Assembly: GCF_900585905.1 (NCBI RefSeq)
Contig: NZ_UTVH01000121.1
Coordinates: forward strand, 124,001 to 188,000
Length of the DNA stretch: 64,000 bases
Direction of reading: 5' to 3'
DNA from: Pseudomonas viridiflava
Lineage (GTDB): Bacteria > Pseudomonadota > Gammaproteobacteria > Pseudomonadales > Pseudomonadaceae
The notes under the pieces: model-generated
What the model was told of the DNA's origin: nothing
What the model saw: only the letters and a program-made list of their open reading frames with translations
Databases searched by the model: none
Shown: one piece after another, positions 27,604 through 35,536 of the stretch
Layout: each line of letters begins with the position of its first letter
Numbering within the stretch: the stretch's first letter is position 1
Translations under genes and position numbers: made by a program

Positions 27604-29229
27604 ATGTCATTACGCACCATGAACATCGCGCCTCGCGCGTTCCTCGGTTTCTCCATGATTGGCGCTTTAATGCTGATCCTCGGCATTTTTGCGCTGACCC
27701 AGATGAGCAAGATTCGCGAGGCCGGTGATGAGGTCGCGCGCAACAACGTGCCGAGCATCCAGAGCCTGGACCGACTGACCGAGATCAGCATTCGCCTGCG
27801 CGTGCTGTCCTATCGTCTGCTGATCAACCGCGAACCGGAGATTCAGGAAAAGACCTTCGCCCTGTTCACGTCGCGCAACAAGCAGATCAGCGACGCACAG
27901 GCGATTTACGAAAAATTGATCTCTTCCCCCGAAGAGAAGGCGGCCTACAACGATTACGTGCGCTTGCTGGGTGACTACCGTCAGCTGGAAGAGCGCATCA
28001 AGACCGCCAGCCGCGCAGGCAAAATCGATGAATTGAGCAAACTGCTCAACGAAGATTCGCTGACCAATTCCGATCAGATGAACGTGGCCCTGGCCAAACT
28101 GGTTGAGATCAACGGCAGTGAGCTGAAAGAGACTAACCAGGCGGCTGCCGATCAGTACGCTTCGGCGTTCAACCTGGTGGTCGGCCTGCTGATCATCGCC
28201 ACGGTGCTGACCATGTTGTTCGCCTGGTTGCTGACCCGCAGTATTACCCAACCAATCGCGGCGGCGCTGGAAGCGGCCGAGACCATCGCCGAGGGCAACC
28301 TGACCCGGCCGATCAAGGCCGATGGCACGGATGAGGCTGGCCGTTTGCTGCTGGCCATGCAGAAGATGCAGGAAAAACTGCGCGACACCCTGATGCGTAT
28401 TTCCGGCTCGGCGACCCAGCTGGCCTCTGCCGCCGAAGAGCTGAACGCCGTCACCGACGAAGGCGCCCGCGGTCTGTCGCAACAGAACAACGAAATCGAA
28501 CAGGCTGCCACCGCCGTCAATGAAATGACCAGCGCCGTGGAAGAAGTGGCGCGCAATGCGGTCAGCACCTCCGAGGCCTCGAAAAACGCCACGGCGTCGG
28601 CAGGCGACGGTCGCGATCTGGTCATGGAAACGGTCAACGCCATCGAGCGCATGAGCGGGGACGTGCAGAGCACAGCCGATCTGATCGGCAATCTGGCTGA
28701 GGAGTCCCGGGATATCGGCAAGGTGCTGGACGTGATTCGCGGCCTGGCGGATCAGACCAACCTGCTGGCCCTCAACGCCGCTATCGAGGCGGCACGGGCC
28801 GGCGAAGCCGGTCGCGGTTTCGCCGTGGTCGCCGACGAAGTGCGTGCACTGGCTCATCGTACCCAGCAGTCGACGAGCGAAATCGAACGCATGATCGGCA
28901 GCATTCAGGGCGGCACCGAGAAAGCGGTCAGCTCAATGCGTCACAGCACCGAGCGTGCCGAATCGACGCTCAATATCGCCAAGGGCGCAGGTCTGGCGCT
29001 GGACACCATCAATACCGCCGTGGTGGAAATCAACGAACGCAACCTGGTGATCGCCAGTGCCGCCGAAGAACAGGCGCAAGTGGCCCGTGAAGTGGACCGC
29101 AATCTGGTCAACATCCGTGACCTGTCGGCCCAGTCCTCCGAAGGCGCCGCCCAGACCAGCGCCGCCAGCGGCGAACTGACCCGCCTGGCCGTTGACCTCA
29201 ACAGCATGGTTTCGCGCTTCAGTTTGTAA
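27604..29229 (+). CDS. methyl-accepting chemotaxis protein
   Basis: Inner-membrane chemoreceptor of 541 residues. TM1 covers about residues 12-33. A periplasmic four-helix-type sensor domain (about 34-188) is followed by TM2 (about 190-212), a HAMP region beginning LLTRSITQPIAAALEAAETIAEGN, and a signalling domain. Its hairpin tip GLADQTNLLALNAAIEAARAG, with GRGFAVVADEVRALAHRT, is classical. Length and layout are of the ordinary 4HB class. It lies next to gbcBA, so betaine or a related ligand is a thought, but the sensor domain gives no ligand clue. A sigma-28 type promoter lies upstream. Confidence 0.93.
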   Translation: MSLRTMNIAPRAFLGFSMIGALMLILGIFALTQMSKIREAGDEVARNNVPSIQSLDRLTEISIRLRVLSYRLLINREPEIQEKTFALFTSRNKQISDAQAIYEKLISSPEEKAAYNDYVRLLGDYRQLEERIKTASRAGKIDELSKLLNEDSLTNSDQMNVALAKLVEINGSELKETNQAAADQYASAFNLVVGLLIIATVLTMLFAWLLTRSITQPIAAALEAAETIAEGNLTRPIKADGTDEAGRLLLAMQKMQEKLRDTLMRISGSATQLASAAEELNAVTDEGARGLSQQNNEIEQAATAVNEMTSAVEEVARNAVSTSEASKNATASAGDGRDLVMETVNAIERMSGDVQSTADLIGNLAEESRDIGKVLDVIRGLADQTNLLALNAAIEAARAGEAGRGFAVVADEVRALAHRTQQSTSEIERMIGSIQGGTEKAVSSMRHSTERAESTLNIAKGAGLALDTINTAVVEINERNLVIASAAEEQAQVAREVDRNLVNIRDLSAQSSEGAAQTSAASGELTRLAVDLNSMVSRFSL

Positions 29230-29253
29230 TCGCAGGCAGAGGGAAATAGACCT

Positions 29254-29278
29254 GTGGGCACCCACATGTGGTGCCCAC
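29254..29278 (+). terminator. possible transcription stop hairpin after the chemoreceptor
   Basis: The perfect 9-bp stem GTGGGCACC / GGTGCCCAC has a 7-nt loop. It begins 25 nt after the stop codon. There is no U-tract, so it is only a weak intrinsic terminator or a 3' stabilising hairpin. Confidence 0.45.
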
Positions 29279-29362
29279 TTGTGGCGAGGCGTCGGACCTG
29301 CGCTACTTGGCACATCGCTTCGCGAACACGTTCGCTCCTACCCGTATTGATTGCGTAGGCAA

Positions 29363-30463
29363 TCAATACTCGATCCGCACATCCCCCTGCGGAATGCTGC
29401 AGCACGACAGGATGTAGCCTTCGGCTTCGTCGTCTTCGGTGATGCCGCCGTTGTGTTCCATCTCCACTTCGCCACTCAGCTTCATCACCTTGCACGTGCC
29501 GCAGATGCCCATGCCGCAGGCTTTGGGGATCATCAGACCGAGCTTGGCGGCAGCGGAGTGAACCGTTTCGCCGGGCGCCACGCGGATGCTCTTGCCGGTC
29601 TCGGTGAATTCAACCTGATGCAGTTCGGCGATGTCCACTTCCGGGGCATCTGCAGCGATGCCTGCCTGCTCCACGGCATCGGCCCGGGCTTCGGCGGGTG
29701 TCGCGCCGAAGGATTCCTCGTGGTACTGCGCCATGTTGAAGCCGTTGGCCTGCAGTAGACGCTTGACCGCCGTCATGTAAGGCGTCGGCCCGCAACAGAA
29801 CACCTCGCGTTCCATGAAGTCCGGCGCCATCAGCTCAAGCATCTTCTGATTCAGATAACCGCGATAGCCCGCCCAGGGCTCACCCAGACCATGCTTTTCG
29901 CAGACCAGGTGCAGGCTGAAGTTATCGATACGCGAGGCCATATGTTCCAGCTCGCGGTGATAAATGATGTCCTTGGGCGAGCGCGCGCTGTGCACGAAGA
30001 CCATGTCGACGTTGGCATTGGTGTCGTAGAACCAGCGTGCCATGGACATCACCGGGGTGATGCCGACGCCGCCACTGAGGTAGAGGATTTTCGGGTTGGG
30101 AAAGTCGATGGCATTGAACAGCCCGACCGGCCCGTGTACCGCCAGCTCCTGCCCTTCATGCAGAGTGTCGTGCAGGTAGTTGGAGACTTTGCCCCCCGGC
30201 ACGCGCTTGACGGTGACCGAGAAACTGTAAGGCACCGAGGGCGAGCTGGAGATTGTGTAGGAACGCATCACCGGCATGCCTTCGATTTCCAGCTCCAGGG
30301 TGACGAACTGGCCGGGCTTGAAGAAGAACATGATCGGCTGGTCAGCCATGAAACAGAACGTGCGCACGTCCCAGGTTTCCTGGATGACCTTGACGACGCG
30401 AACCAGGTGCCTGCCATTGGCCCATGTCTGGGTGTTTACCGGGCTCAGGAAGCTTTGCGACAT
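29363..30463 (-). CDS. gbcB: glycine betaine demethylase reductase subunit GbcB
   Basis: Electron-transfer partner of the GbcA oxygenase. The 366 residues contain an FAD-binding reductase domain (MRSYTISSSPS near residue 65, RxYS-like), an NAD-binding domain (LYLSGGVGITPVMSMARWF near 122) and a C-terminal plant-type 2Fe-2S ferredoxin domain with Cys ligands in PKACGMGICGTCK and CCSIPQGD. It starts at the ATG at 30463, divergent from gbcA with a 274-bp gap. The pairing with gbcA identifies the function. Confidence 0.93.
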   Translation of the reverse strand: MSQSFLSPVNTQTWANGRHLVRVVKVIQETWDVRTFCFMADQPIMFFFKPGQFVTLELEIEGMPVMRSYTISSSPSVPYSFSVTVKRVPGGKVSNYLHDTLHEGQELAVHGPVGLFNAIDFPNPKILYLSGGVGITPVMSMARWFYDTNANVDMVFVHSARSPKDIIYHRELEHMASRIDNFSLHLVCEKHGLGEPWAGYRGYLNQKMLELMAPDFMEREVFCCGPTPYMTAVKRLLQANGFNMAQYHEESFGATPAEARADAVEQAGIAADAPEVDIAELHQVEFTETGKSIRVAPGETVHSAAAKLGLMIPKACGMGICGTCKVMKLSGEVEMEHNGGITEDDEAEGYILSCCSIPQGDVRIEY

Positions 30464-30737
30464 GCTCTATCTCCATGGCCGACGGTCGGCCTGATGAGGC
30501 GGATTCTGCGTAAGGCGCAGAAGGCTCGTTTACCTATCTGCGACATCGGCGTACTTATCGCGACCAGCCCCCTGTTACCGGGCCTGGCGCGTCGGGAACG
30601 GATTCGGCCATGTCGTCCATGGATATGGATGCCTGCGCGCCGGACTCCACACTCGGCACATCGACAAGAACGCACCAAACACCGTATCCGCCACATTCGC
30701 CGACCGCCAACGCGTCAGGGTCATGAGGATTTCAACG
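30464..30737. promoter_or_regulatory. divergent gbcB/gbcA control region
   Basis: This 274-bp gap must hold promoters for both gbcA and gbcB. In P. aeruginosa these genes are activated by the AraC-family regulator GbdR. Repeated GCGAC/GTCGC-like half sites occur (TGCGACATCGGCG at about 30538 and ATCGCGACCAGC at about 30558), which may be relevant, but I do not claim them as GbdR sites. Confidence 0.45.
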
Positions 30738-32036
30738 ATGGACGTCACCGCAACCTTGAGCTTGGGCGATCCGCTGGAGCCGGCACGCAGGGCCACTGCC
30801 GACATGCTGCAGAACCGCGAGCGCACCTATTCGCTGCCACAACCGTTCTACAGTGATGAGCGCCTGTTTGAAATCGACATGCAGGAAATCTTTCACAAGG
30901 AATGGCTGATTGCAGGCATGACCGCCGAGATCCCGGCCAAGGGCAATTACCTCACCCTGCAAATCGGCAAAAACCCGGTGGTGGTCGTGCGCGGTGCCGA
31001 CGGTACGGTCAATGCCTTTCACAACGTCTGCCGTCATCGCGGCTCGCGCCTGTGCACCAAGGAAAAAGGCAAGGTCGCCAAACTGGTCTGCCCCTACCAT
31101 CAGTGGACCTATGAACTCGATGGCCGTCTGCTGTACGCCGGCAGCGAGATGGGCGACGACTTCGACATGAAGGACTTCAGCCTCAAGCCCATCAACGTCA
31201 AAACCGGTGGCGGCTACATCTTTATCAGCCTGGCGCAAAACCCGCCGGCCATCGACGAGTTCCTGCAGACGCTCAAGCACTACATGGAACCCTACGACAT
31301 GGAAAACACCAAGGTGGCGGTGCAGACCACCTTGATGGAGAAGGCGAACTGGAAGCTGGTGCTGGAAAACAATCGCGAGTGTTACCACTGCAACGGCTCG
31401 CACCCGGAATTGCTCAACAGCCTGCTGGAGTGGGACGACGTCACAGATCCGCGCGCAACTCAGTCCTTCAAGGATCACGTTGCCGAATCAGCCGCTGCCT
31501 GGGATGCCGAAAAAATCCCCTTCGCCCACGCCGCCTTCGGGTTACGCAACCGCATCGTGCGCATGCCACTGCTCAAAGGCACGGTCTCCATGACCATGGA
31601 CGGCCAGCAGGGCTGCAAAAAACTCATGGGTCGTATCCAGAATCCCGACCTGGGCTCGATGCGTATTCTGCATCTGCCGCATTCGTGGAACCACTGCATG
31701 GGCGATCACATCATCGTCTTCACCGTGTGGCCTATCAGCGCGCAGGAAACCATGGTCAGCACCAAGTGGCTGGTGCACAAGGACGCCGTTGAAGGGGTCG
31801 ATTACGACATCGCGCGGCTGCGTGAAGTCTGGGACGCCACCAACGACCAGGACCGCCGCCTGGCCGAAGAAAATCAGCGTGGCATCAATTCCAGCGCCTA
31901 CCAACCAGGGCCCTACTCCAAGACCTACGAGTTCGGCGTGGTCAACTTCATCGACTGGTACAGCGCCCGCATGCTGGAAAACATGGGCGCCGAGCCAGCG
32001 GCTTATTTGAAAGGCGTCGCGGTGAATCACGAGTGA
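30738..32036 (+). CDS. gbcA: glycine betaine demethylase oxygenase subunit GbcA
   Basis: Rieske non-heme iron oxygenase that removes the first methyl from glycine betaine, giving dimethylglycine and formaldehyde. The start MDVTATLSLGDPLEPARR at 30738 has GAGGA 8 nt upstream and matches the family; it gives 432 residues. Rieske ligands are Cys98, His100, Cys118 and His121 (CRHRGSRLC... CPYHQW). The mononuclear iron region is in ENNRECYHCNGSHPEL near residue 215. Dimethylglycine demethylation genes (dgcAB) are not in the window, so the pathway between GbcAB and sarcosine oxidase is completed elsewhere. Confidence 0.95.
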   Translation: MDVTATLSLGDPLEPARRATADMLQNRERTYSLPQPFYSDERLFEIDMQEIFHKEWLIAGMTAEIPAKGNYLTLQIGKNPVVVVRGADGTVNAFHNVCRHRGSRLCTKEKGKVAKLVCPYHQWTYELDGRLLYAGSEMGDDFDMKDFSLKPINVKTGGGYIFISLAQNPPAIDEFLQTLKHYMEPYDMENTKVAVQTTLMEKANWKLVLENNRECYHCNGSHPELLNSLLEWDDVTDPRATQSFKDHVAESAAAWDAEKIPFAHAAFGLRNRIVRMPLLKGTVSMTMDGQQGCKKLMGRIQNPDLGSMRILHLPHSWNHCMGDHIIVFTVWPISAQETMVSTKWLVHKDAVEGVDYDIARLREVWDATNDQDRRLAEENQRGINSSAYQPGPYSKTYEFGVVNFIDWYSARMLENMGAEPAAYLKGVAVNHE

Positions 32037-32053
32037 TGCCTGTGTAACGATTG

Positions 32054-32090
32054 GCGGCAGCGGCGTGATCGCCCTGCCGCAGTCCATTTT
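32054..32090 (+). terminator. intrinsic terminator after gbcA
   Basis: The hairpin GCGGCAG-C-GGCG, loop TGAT, CGCC-CTGCCGC (11 pairs with one bulged C) spans 32054-32080. It is followed by AGTCCATTTT. It starts 17 nt after the gbcA stop. Confidence 0.7.
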
Positions 32091-32464
32091 GCTGGATATC
32101 CCCGACAGCGCCTGTACCCGCAATTTTTTATTCCCGCCTCAGTTCACCTAACAGGACTCACGATTGGCCGCGCAGGCTTATGGGCGCTCAGCCTAGGGGG
32201 CCGTGCACCCGACTATTGAGCGCTCTTATAAGTCCTTTCAAAGTTGCTTAGCCCCACAGGAGAGTTGCCCTGAGTTCATGGCGTTAATCAGGGTGACTTG
32301 CAATGGGTCGGCAATTTCCTACAAAACAATCAGGCGATTTTTCTGGAATCAGAGAGTGGCCAGATGTTGGGCCGATCACACGTTTATCTAAAATCACGGC
32401 CTATCTTGTCGGTAGGACAGACGTCCTTGATGAGGCATTAAAGCCAGCTCGAATGTAGGGAAAT
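32091..32464. other. lower-GC intergenic region upstream of the ABC exporter
   Basis: The composition differs from the GC-rich neighbours, with A/T-rich stretches such as CAATTTTTTATT at 32121. A small open frame ends at 32391 (possible starts GTG 32203 or ATG 32278). Its 37-residue shorter form, MALIRVTCNGSAISYKTI..., is basic and has two Cys. A 25-residue frame starts at about 32364. Neither has clear coding support. The region must carry the promoter of the exporter gene. Confidence 0.4.
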
Positions 32465-34156
32465 ATGGGCGCCATCGTTGTCTTTCTAAAAGAAACTCTG
32501 GAATCGAATCGGGGGCTTTTTGTCAGCGCTGCAGGGATGACTGTTCTACTGAAGGCCTCCGCCATTGCGCCGCCACTTATTCTGGGCCGGATCATTGACA
32601 GCCTTGGAATCCGTGACAGTCTGGCGGTTTCCAGCGTGGCGTGGCTGGTTTCTTTTTTGTGCATCGCGATTCTATTTCAGTCCCTGATTAACCCCCTACA
32701 AACCTGTCAGCTCGCAACGCTTGTGCAGAGTACTTTGAAAGAAAAGTCGATTCGATGGACGCAGAGTATTCTGGCCAAAGAGTTTGAGGTTTTTTCTTCG
32801 CTGCGTTTGGGGCAGCTGATGAAGTCTGTCGAGCGGGGTATCACTGCACACGAAAAGCTGACCAGCTTTTTCATCGTGTCCGGTTTGCCGTTACTGATTG
32901 AATTCTGTCTGAGCGCGATGATTTTCGCATGGCTGGGCGGGGCAGGTGTTTTCATAGCTCTGTCGCTAGTCTCTGTCTTATACATCCTGCTCTATCAGCG
33001 GCTGGTTAATTGGCGGCGGCCTTATCTGCATGAGGTAAATATCCACGAAGATGCCGTGGCGGCAAAACTGTATGAATGCCTTCATGCCGGTAAGGTCATG
33101 AAACTGGAGCAGGCCGTCGACAGTGCGTTGATCCCGCTTTACCGCAGCTATGCAGACTATGCCGACGCGGCGACTAAAGTTGCCAGCACTGGCGCTGTAC
33201 TGGGGTCGATCAGAATTCTGTATCTGGGGCTGTCTACCGCAGGGCTGTTGGCGTGGGGGGTTCATGATCAGCTGACACCTCTCCCTACGTTAACGGTGGG
33301 CGAGCTGGTTGCCGTATTTTCAATGGCCGGAATGTTTCTGGCCAATTGCGCCAACCTGGCAGAGGCCTACCGGGCGCTCGATCAGTTTCTGGCAGACGAA
33401 AAGGCACTTCAGCAAGTGCTGGCCCTGGACGATTTGCTTGATGGGCCTCAGTGCCAGACACCCTGTGGTTTATCGACATTGAGCTTGTCTCCAACGCCGC
33501 AATCAAAGGCGCCCACGTTAGTGTTTCATCGCGACCAGACAGTCGCCATTGTTGGCCCGAGCGGTGCCGGTAAATCGACGCTTCTGGAGAAGCTTGCGGG
33601 AACGGACAGGGCTGAACGGCAGCGCCTTTGGCTCAATGGTGTGCAGATGCGGGCTTGTGATGTTGAGTCGTACTTCAACCAAGTCCGCTACTGCCCTCAG
33701 GGTCCGATATTGCTTGAAGGCCTGTTTGCCCACGCGGTGCTGTTTGGGCACAAGATCAATCACGACCTGGATGCGGCGATTGATGATTTTGCACTCAGAC
33801 AGCTTGTGGACCAGCGTCATATTTCGGAGGGGGCAAAAAATATTTCCGGTGGCGAGGCGAAAAGGCTGTCGTTGTTGCGCCTGATCAACCGACCCGGCGA
33901 TTTCAACTTGTTCGACGAACCCACCGAGTCGCTGGATCAGGACACTCGACACCGGGTCTGGGACGCGCTTTTTCAGCACTTCCAGCACCGTGGCCTGATC
34001 TGCGTGACCCACGATCTGTCGGTACTGCCTCGTTTTGATCGTGTCATCGTCATGAAGCAGGGTGATCTAATTGCTGATGGGCCGTGGTGCCAGTTGCGAG
34101 GCCGAGGTGATGTCGCACGGGTGGTGGCTCAGATGAATGGTGGCAGCTTCAAGTAG
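32465..34156 (+). CDS. orphan ABC exporter, fused membrane and ATPase domains
   Basis: This 563-residue half-transporter is of the type I exporter class. About six membrane helices lie in residues 15-310, followed by an ATPase domain. Walker A is GPSGAGKSTL near residue 366, the signature ISGGEAKRLSLLR near 459 and Walker B FNLFDEPTESLD near 479; the switch histidine in CVTHDLS is near 510. All catalytic residues seem present, although the ATPase is rather diverged (for example SGGEAKRL in place of SGGQRQRL). Codon use and GC are lower than in neighbours, suggesting acquisition. The export substrate is unknown; no partner gene adjoins. Confidence 0.82.
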   Translation: MGAIVVFLKETLESNRGLFVSAAGMTVLLKASAIAPPLILGRIIDSLGIRDSLAVSSVAWLVSFLCIAILFQSLINPLQTCQLATLVQSTLKEKSIRWTQSILAKEFEVFSSLRLGQLMKSVERGITAHEKLTSFFIVSGLPLLIEFCLSAMIFAWLGGAGVFIALSLVSVLYILLYQRLVNWRRPYLHEVNIHEDAVAAKLYECLHAGKVMKLEQAVDSALIPLYRSYADYADAATKVASTGAVLGSIRILYLGLSTAGLLAWGVHDQLTPLPTLTVGELVAVFSMAGMFLANCANLAEAYRALDQFLADEKALQQVLALDDLLDGPQCQTPCGLSTLSLSPTPQSKAPTLVFHRDQTVAIVGPSGAGKSTLLEKLAGTDRAERQRLWLNGVQMRACDVESYFNQVRYCPQGPILLEGLFAHAVLFGHKINHDLDAAIDDFALRQLVDQRHISEGAKNISGGEAKRLSLLRLINRPGDFNLFDEPTESLDQDTRHRVWDALFQHFQHRGLICVTHDLSVLPRFDRVIVMKQGDLIADGPWCQLRGRGDVARVVAQMNGGSFK

Positions 34157-34690
34157 GCGCTGCTAGCCCAGCGCTTCAGCATTACGTTACCCACAGGCTG
34201 CGGTAAAACGCGGTGGTGGGCGGTGCGAGTAGCCTGTGGAAAACTCTTCTCAACTAAAAAGACAAAACAACAAGGCTTGATTCATCCCAAATTGGCTGTT
34301 TTTCGTACATCTTTCTGAAGGCCTTGAGATACGGGGCCTGCAGCCACCCGCGAACAAGTTGTCCACAGAAGCGCCAACAGAGTTTGTGGGTAAGTGTGGA
34401 ATACCTTTTTGCCGACTGAAAAATTATCCACAGCTCAAACCTAATAAAATCCGATAGTTAGCCTGGTCACTTTTTGAGCAGAGGCTTGCAGGCGCCTGTT
34501 TTAGAGGCCCGTAGCGAAGAACCAACAAGTTATCCACAGTCAGGCGCACAGATGCCGTGCATAAGTGGCTAAGTGTAATGGTCACCAACGCTGTAGCCGG
34601 TCCTATTGGTCTGGAATATCACACAACCTTGCGGCAGGAGCAGCAGCGGCGTCCGTGGCATCGTGCTGTCGCGCAGAAAGCATTGGACCT
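34157..34690. other. long intergenic region with a cluster of DnaA-box-like 9-mers
   Basis: No gene is supported. Sites found: TTACCCACA at 34187-34195 and, reversed, at 34385-34393; TTTTCCACA (reverse) at 34235-34243; TTGTCCACA at 34359-34367; TATTCCACA (reverse) at 34395-34403; and perfect TTATCCACA at 34424-34432 and 34530-34538. An A-rich stretch (CTAAAAAGACAAAACAACAA) lies at 34254-34273. A DnaA-binding regulatory or titration site is a possibility. The dnaA gene is not near, so I do not call an origin. Confidence 0.55.
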
Positions 34691-34777
34691 GTAGGAGCGC
34701 GCTTGCCCGCGATTGCGTCAGCAGAGGCGACACATTCAGCTGCTGACAGACTGAATCGCGGGCAAGCGCGATCCTAC
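34691..34777. repeat. GTAGGAGCGCGCTTGCCCGCGAT hairpin
   Basis: The arms GTAGGAGCGCGCTTGCCCGC and GCGGGCAAGCGCGATCCTAC flank a short palindrome-containing loop. It is near-identical to the element at 24385-24471 and lies beyond the exonuclease 3' end. Confidence 0.88.
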
Positions 34778-34822
34778 AAAAACCTGTTCCGTATCAGGTC
34801 ATGGGGCTTGGCTGCCCGCCGC

Positions 34823-35536
34823 TCAGAACGAATGGCTGTGCTGCCGGCGGCGCCACTGGCTCAGGCTCTCGGCCAGTTGTGCGGGGCTGTCCAGTTGCTG
34901 GCGGCGGGCGTGGCTGAACAGGATCAGGGTTAGCTCGGCGGTGACCAGGGCATCGGCGCTGGCGTTGTGGCGTTGTTCGGCGTGCAGGCCGAAGAACCGG
35001 GTCCAGTCATCCAGGCCCGCCTTTGGCAGGTTCGCCTGTGGACAAAGCAGAGGCGCAATCTCGGCGACGTCGAGAAAAGGATGTTCCAGGCTGTAATCCA
35101 GGCTTTCCCTGAGCGCACGGCTGAGCATGTGCTGGTCAAAAGGGGCGTGGAACGCCAGCAGCGGGCTGTCGCCGACGAACTCCATGAACGCCAGCATTGC
35201 CTGTTCCGGCTCACTTCCCGCAGCAATGACACTGGGCGCGAGGCCATGAATCAGCACGGCCGGGCTGACCTTGTGATCAGTGCGCATCAGGGTCTGCTCG
35301 AATTGCTGGCTCAGGTCGACGGCGCCGTCCTCGATCACCACCGCGCCAATGGACAGGACCTGATCACGATTGAGGTTCAGCCCGCTGGTCTCCAGATCCA
35401 GCACCACCCAGCGCTGCTGCCGCAAGGATTTGTCGTTAAACGGCGCAGGTTTGGCGAGGTTGCTCAGACGCTGGCTTTCGGCAGGCCCGAGCGTCGGTTT
35501 TGGCGACCGTGGCCGCAGCCATTCAAACAGTTTCAT
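34823..35536 (-). CDS. DnaQ-like 3'-5' exonuclease domain protein
   Basis: The 237 residues contain a DEDDh-type exonuclease. Exo I is VVLDLETSG, with Asp47 and Glu49. Exo II is LLAFHAPFDQHML near residue 130 and Exo III RHNASADALVTAEL near residue 193, with the histidine of the DEDDh class. It resembles the polymerase III epsilon subunit but lacks its C-terminal alpha-binding part, so it is a paralogue and not the replicative dnaQ. The start overlaps the stop of the DUF294 gene by 4 bp. In many pseudomonads the same pair is adjacent to acetate uptake genes, which are not seen here. Confidence 0.88.
   Translation of the reverse strand: MKLFEWLRPRSPKPTLGPAESQRLSNLAKPAPFNDKSLRQQRWVVLDLETSGLNLNRDQVLSIGAVVIEDGAVDLSQQFEQTLMRTDHKVSPAVLIHGLAPSVIAAGSEPEQAMLAFMEFVGDSPLLAFHAPFDQHMLSRALRESLDYSLEHPFLDVAEIAPLLCPQANLPKAGLDDWTRFFGLHAEQRHNASADALVTAELTLILFSHARRQQLDSPAQLAESLSQWRRRQHSHSF

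Noticed and set aside
34157..34822. Chromosomal origin oriC
   Set aside because: DnaA-box-like sites are present, but dnaA, dnaN, rpmH, rnpA, gidA and parAB are absent, and no clear AT-rich 13-mer array was seen.
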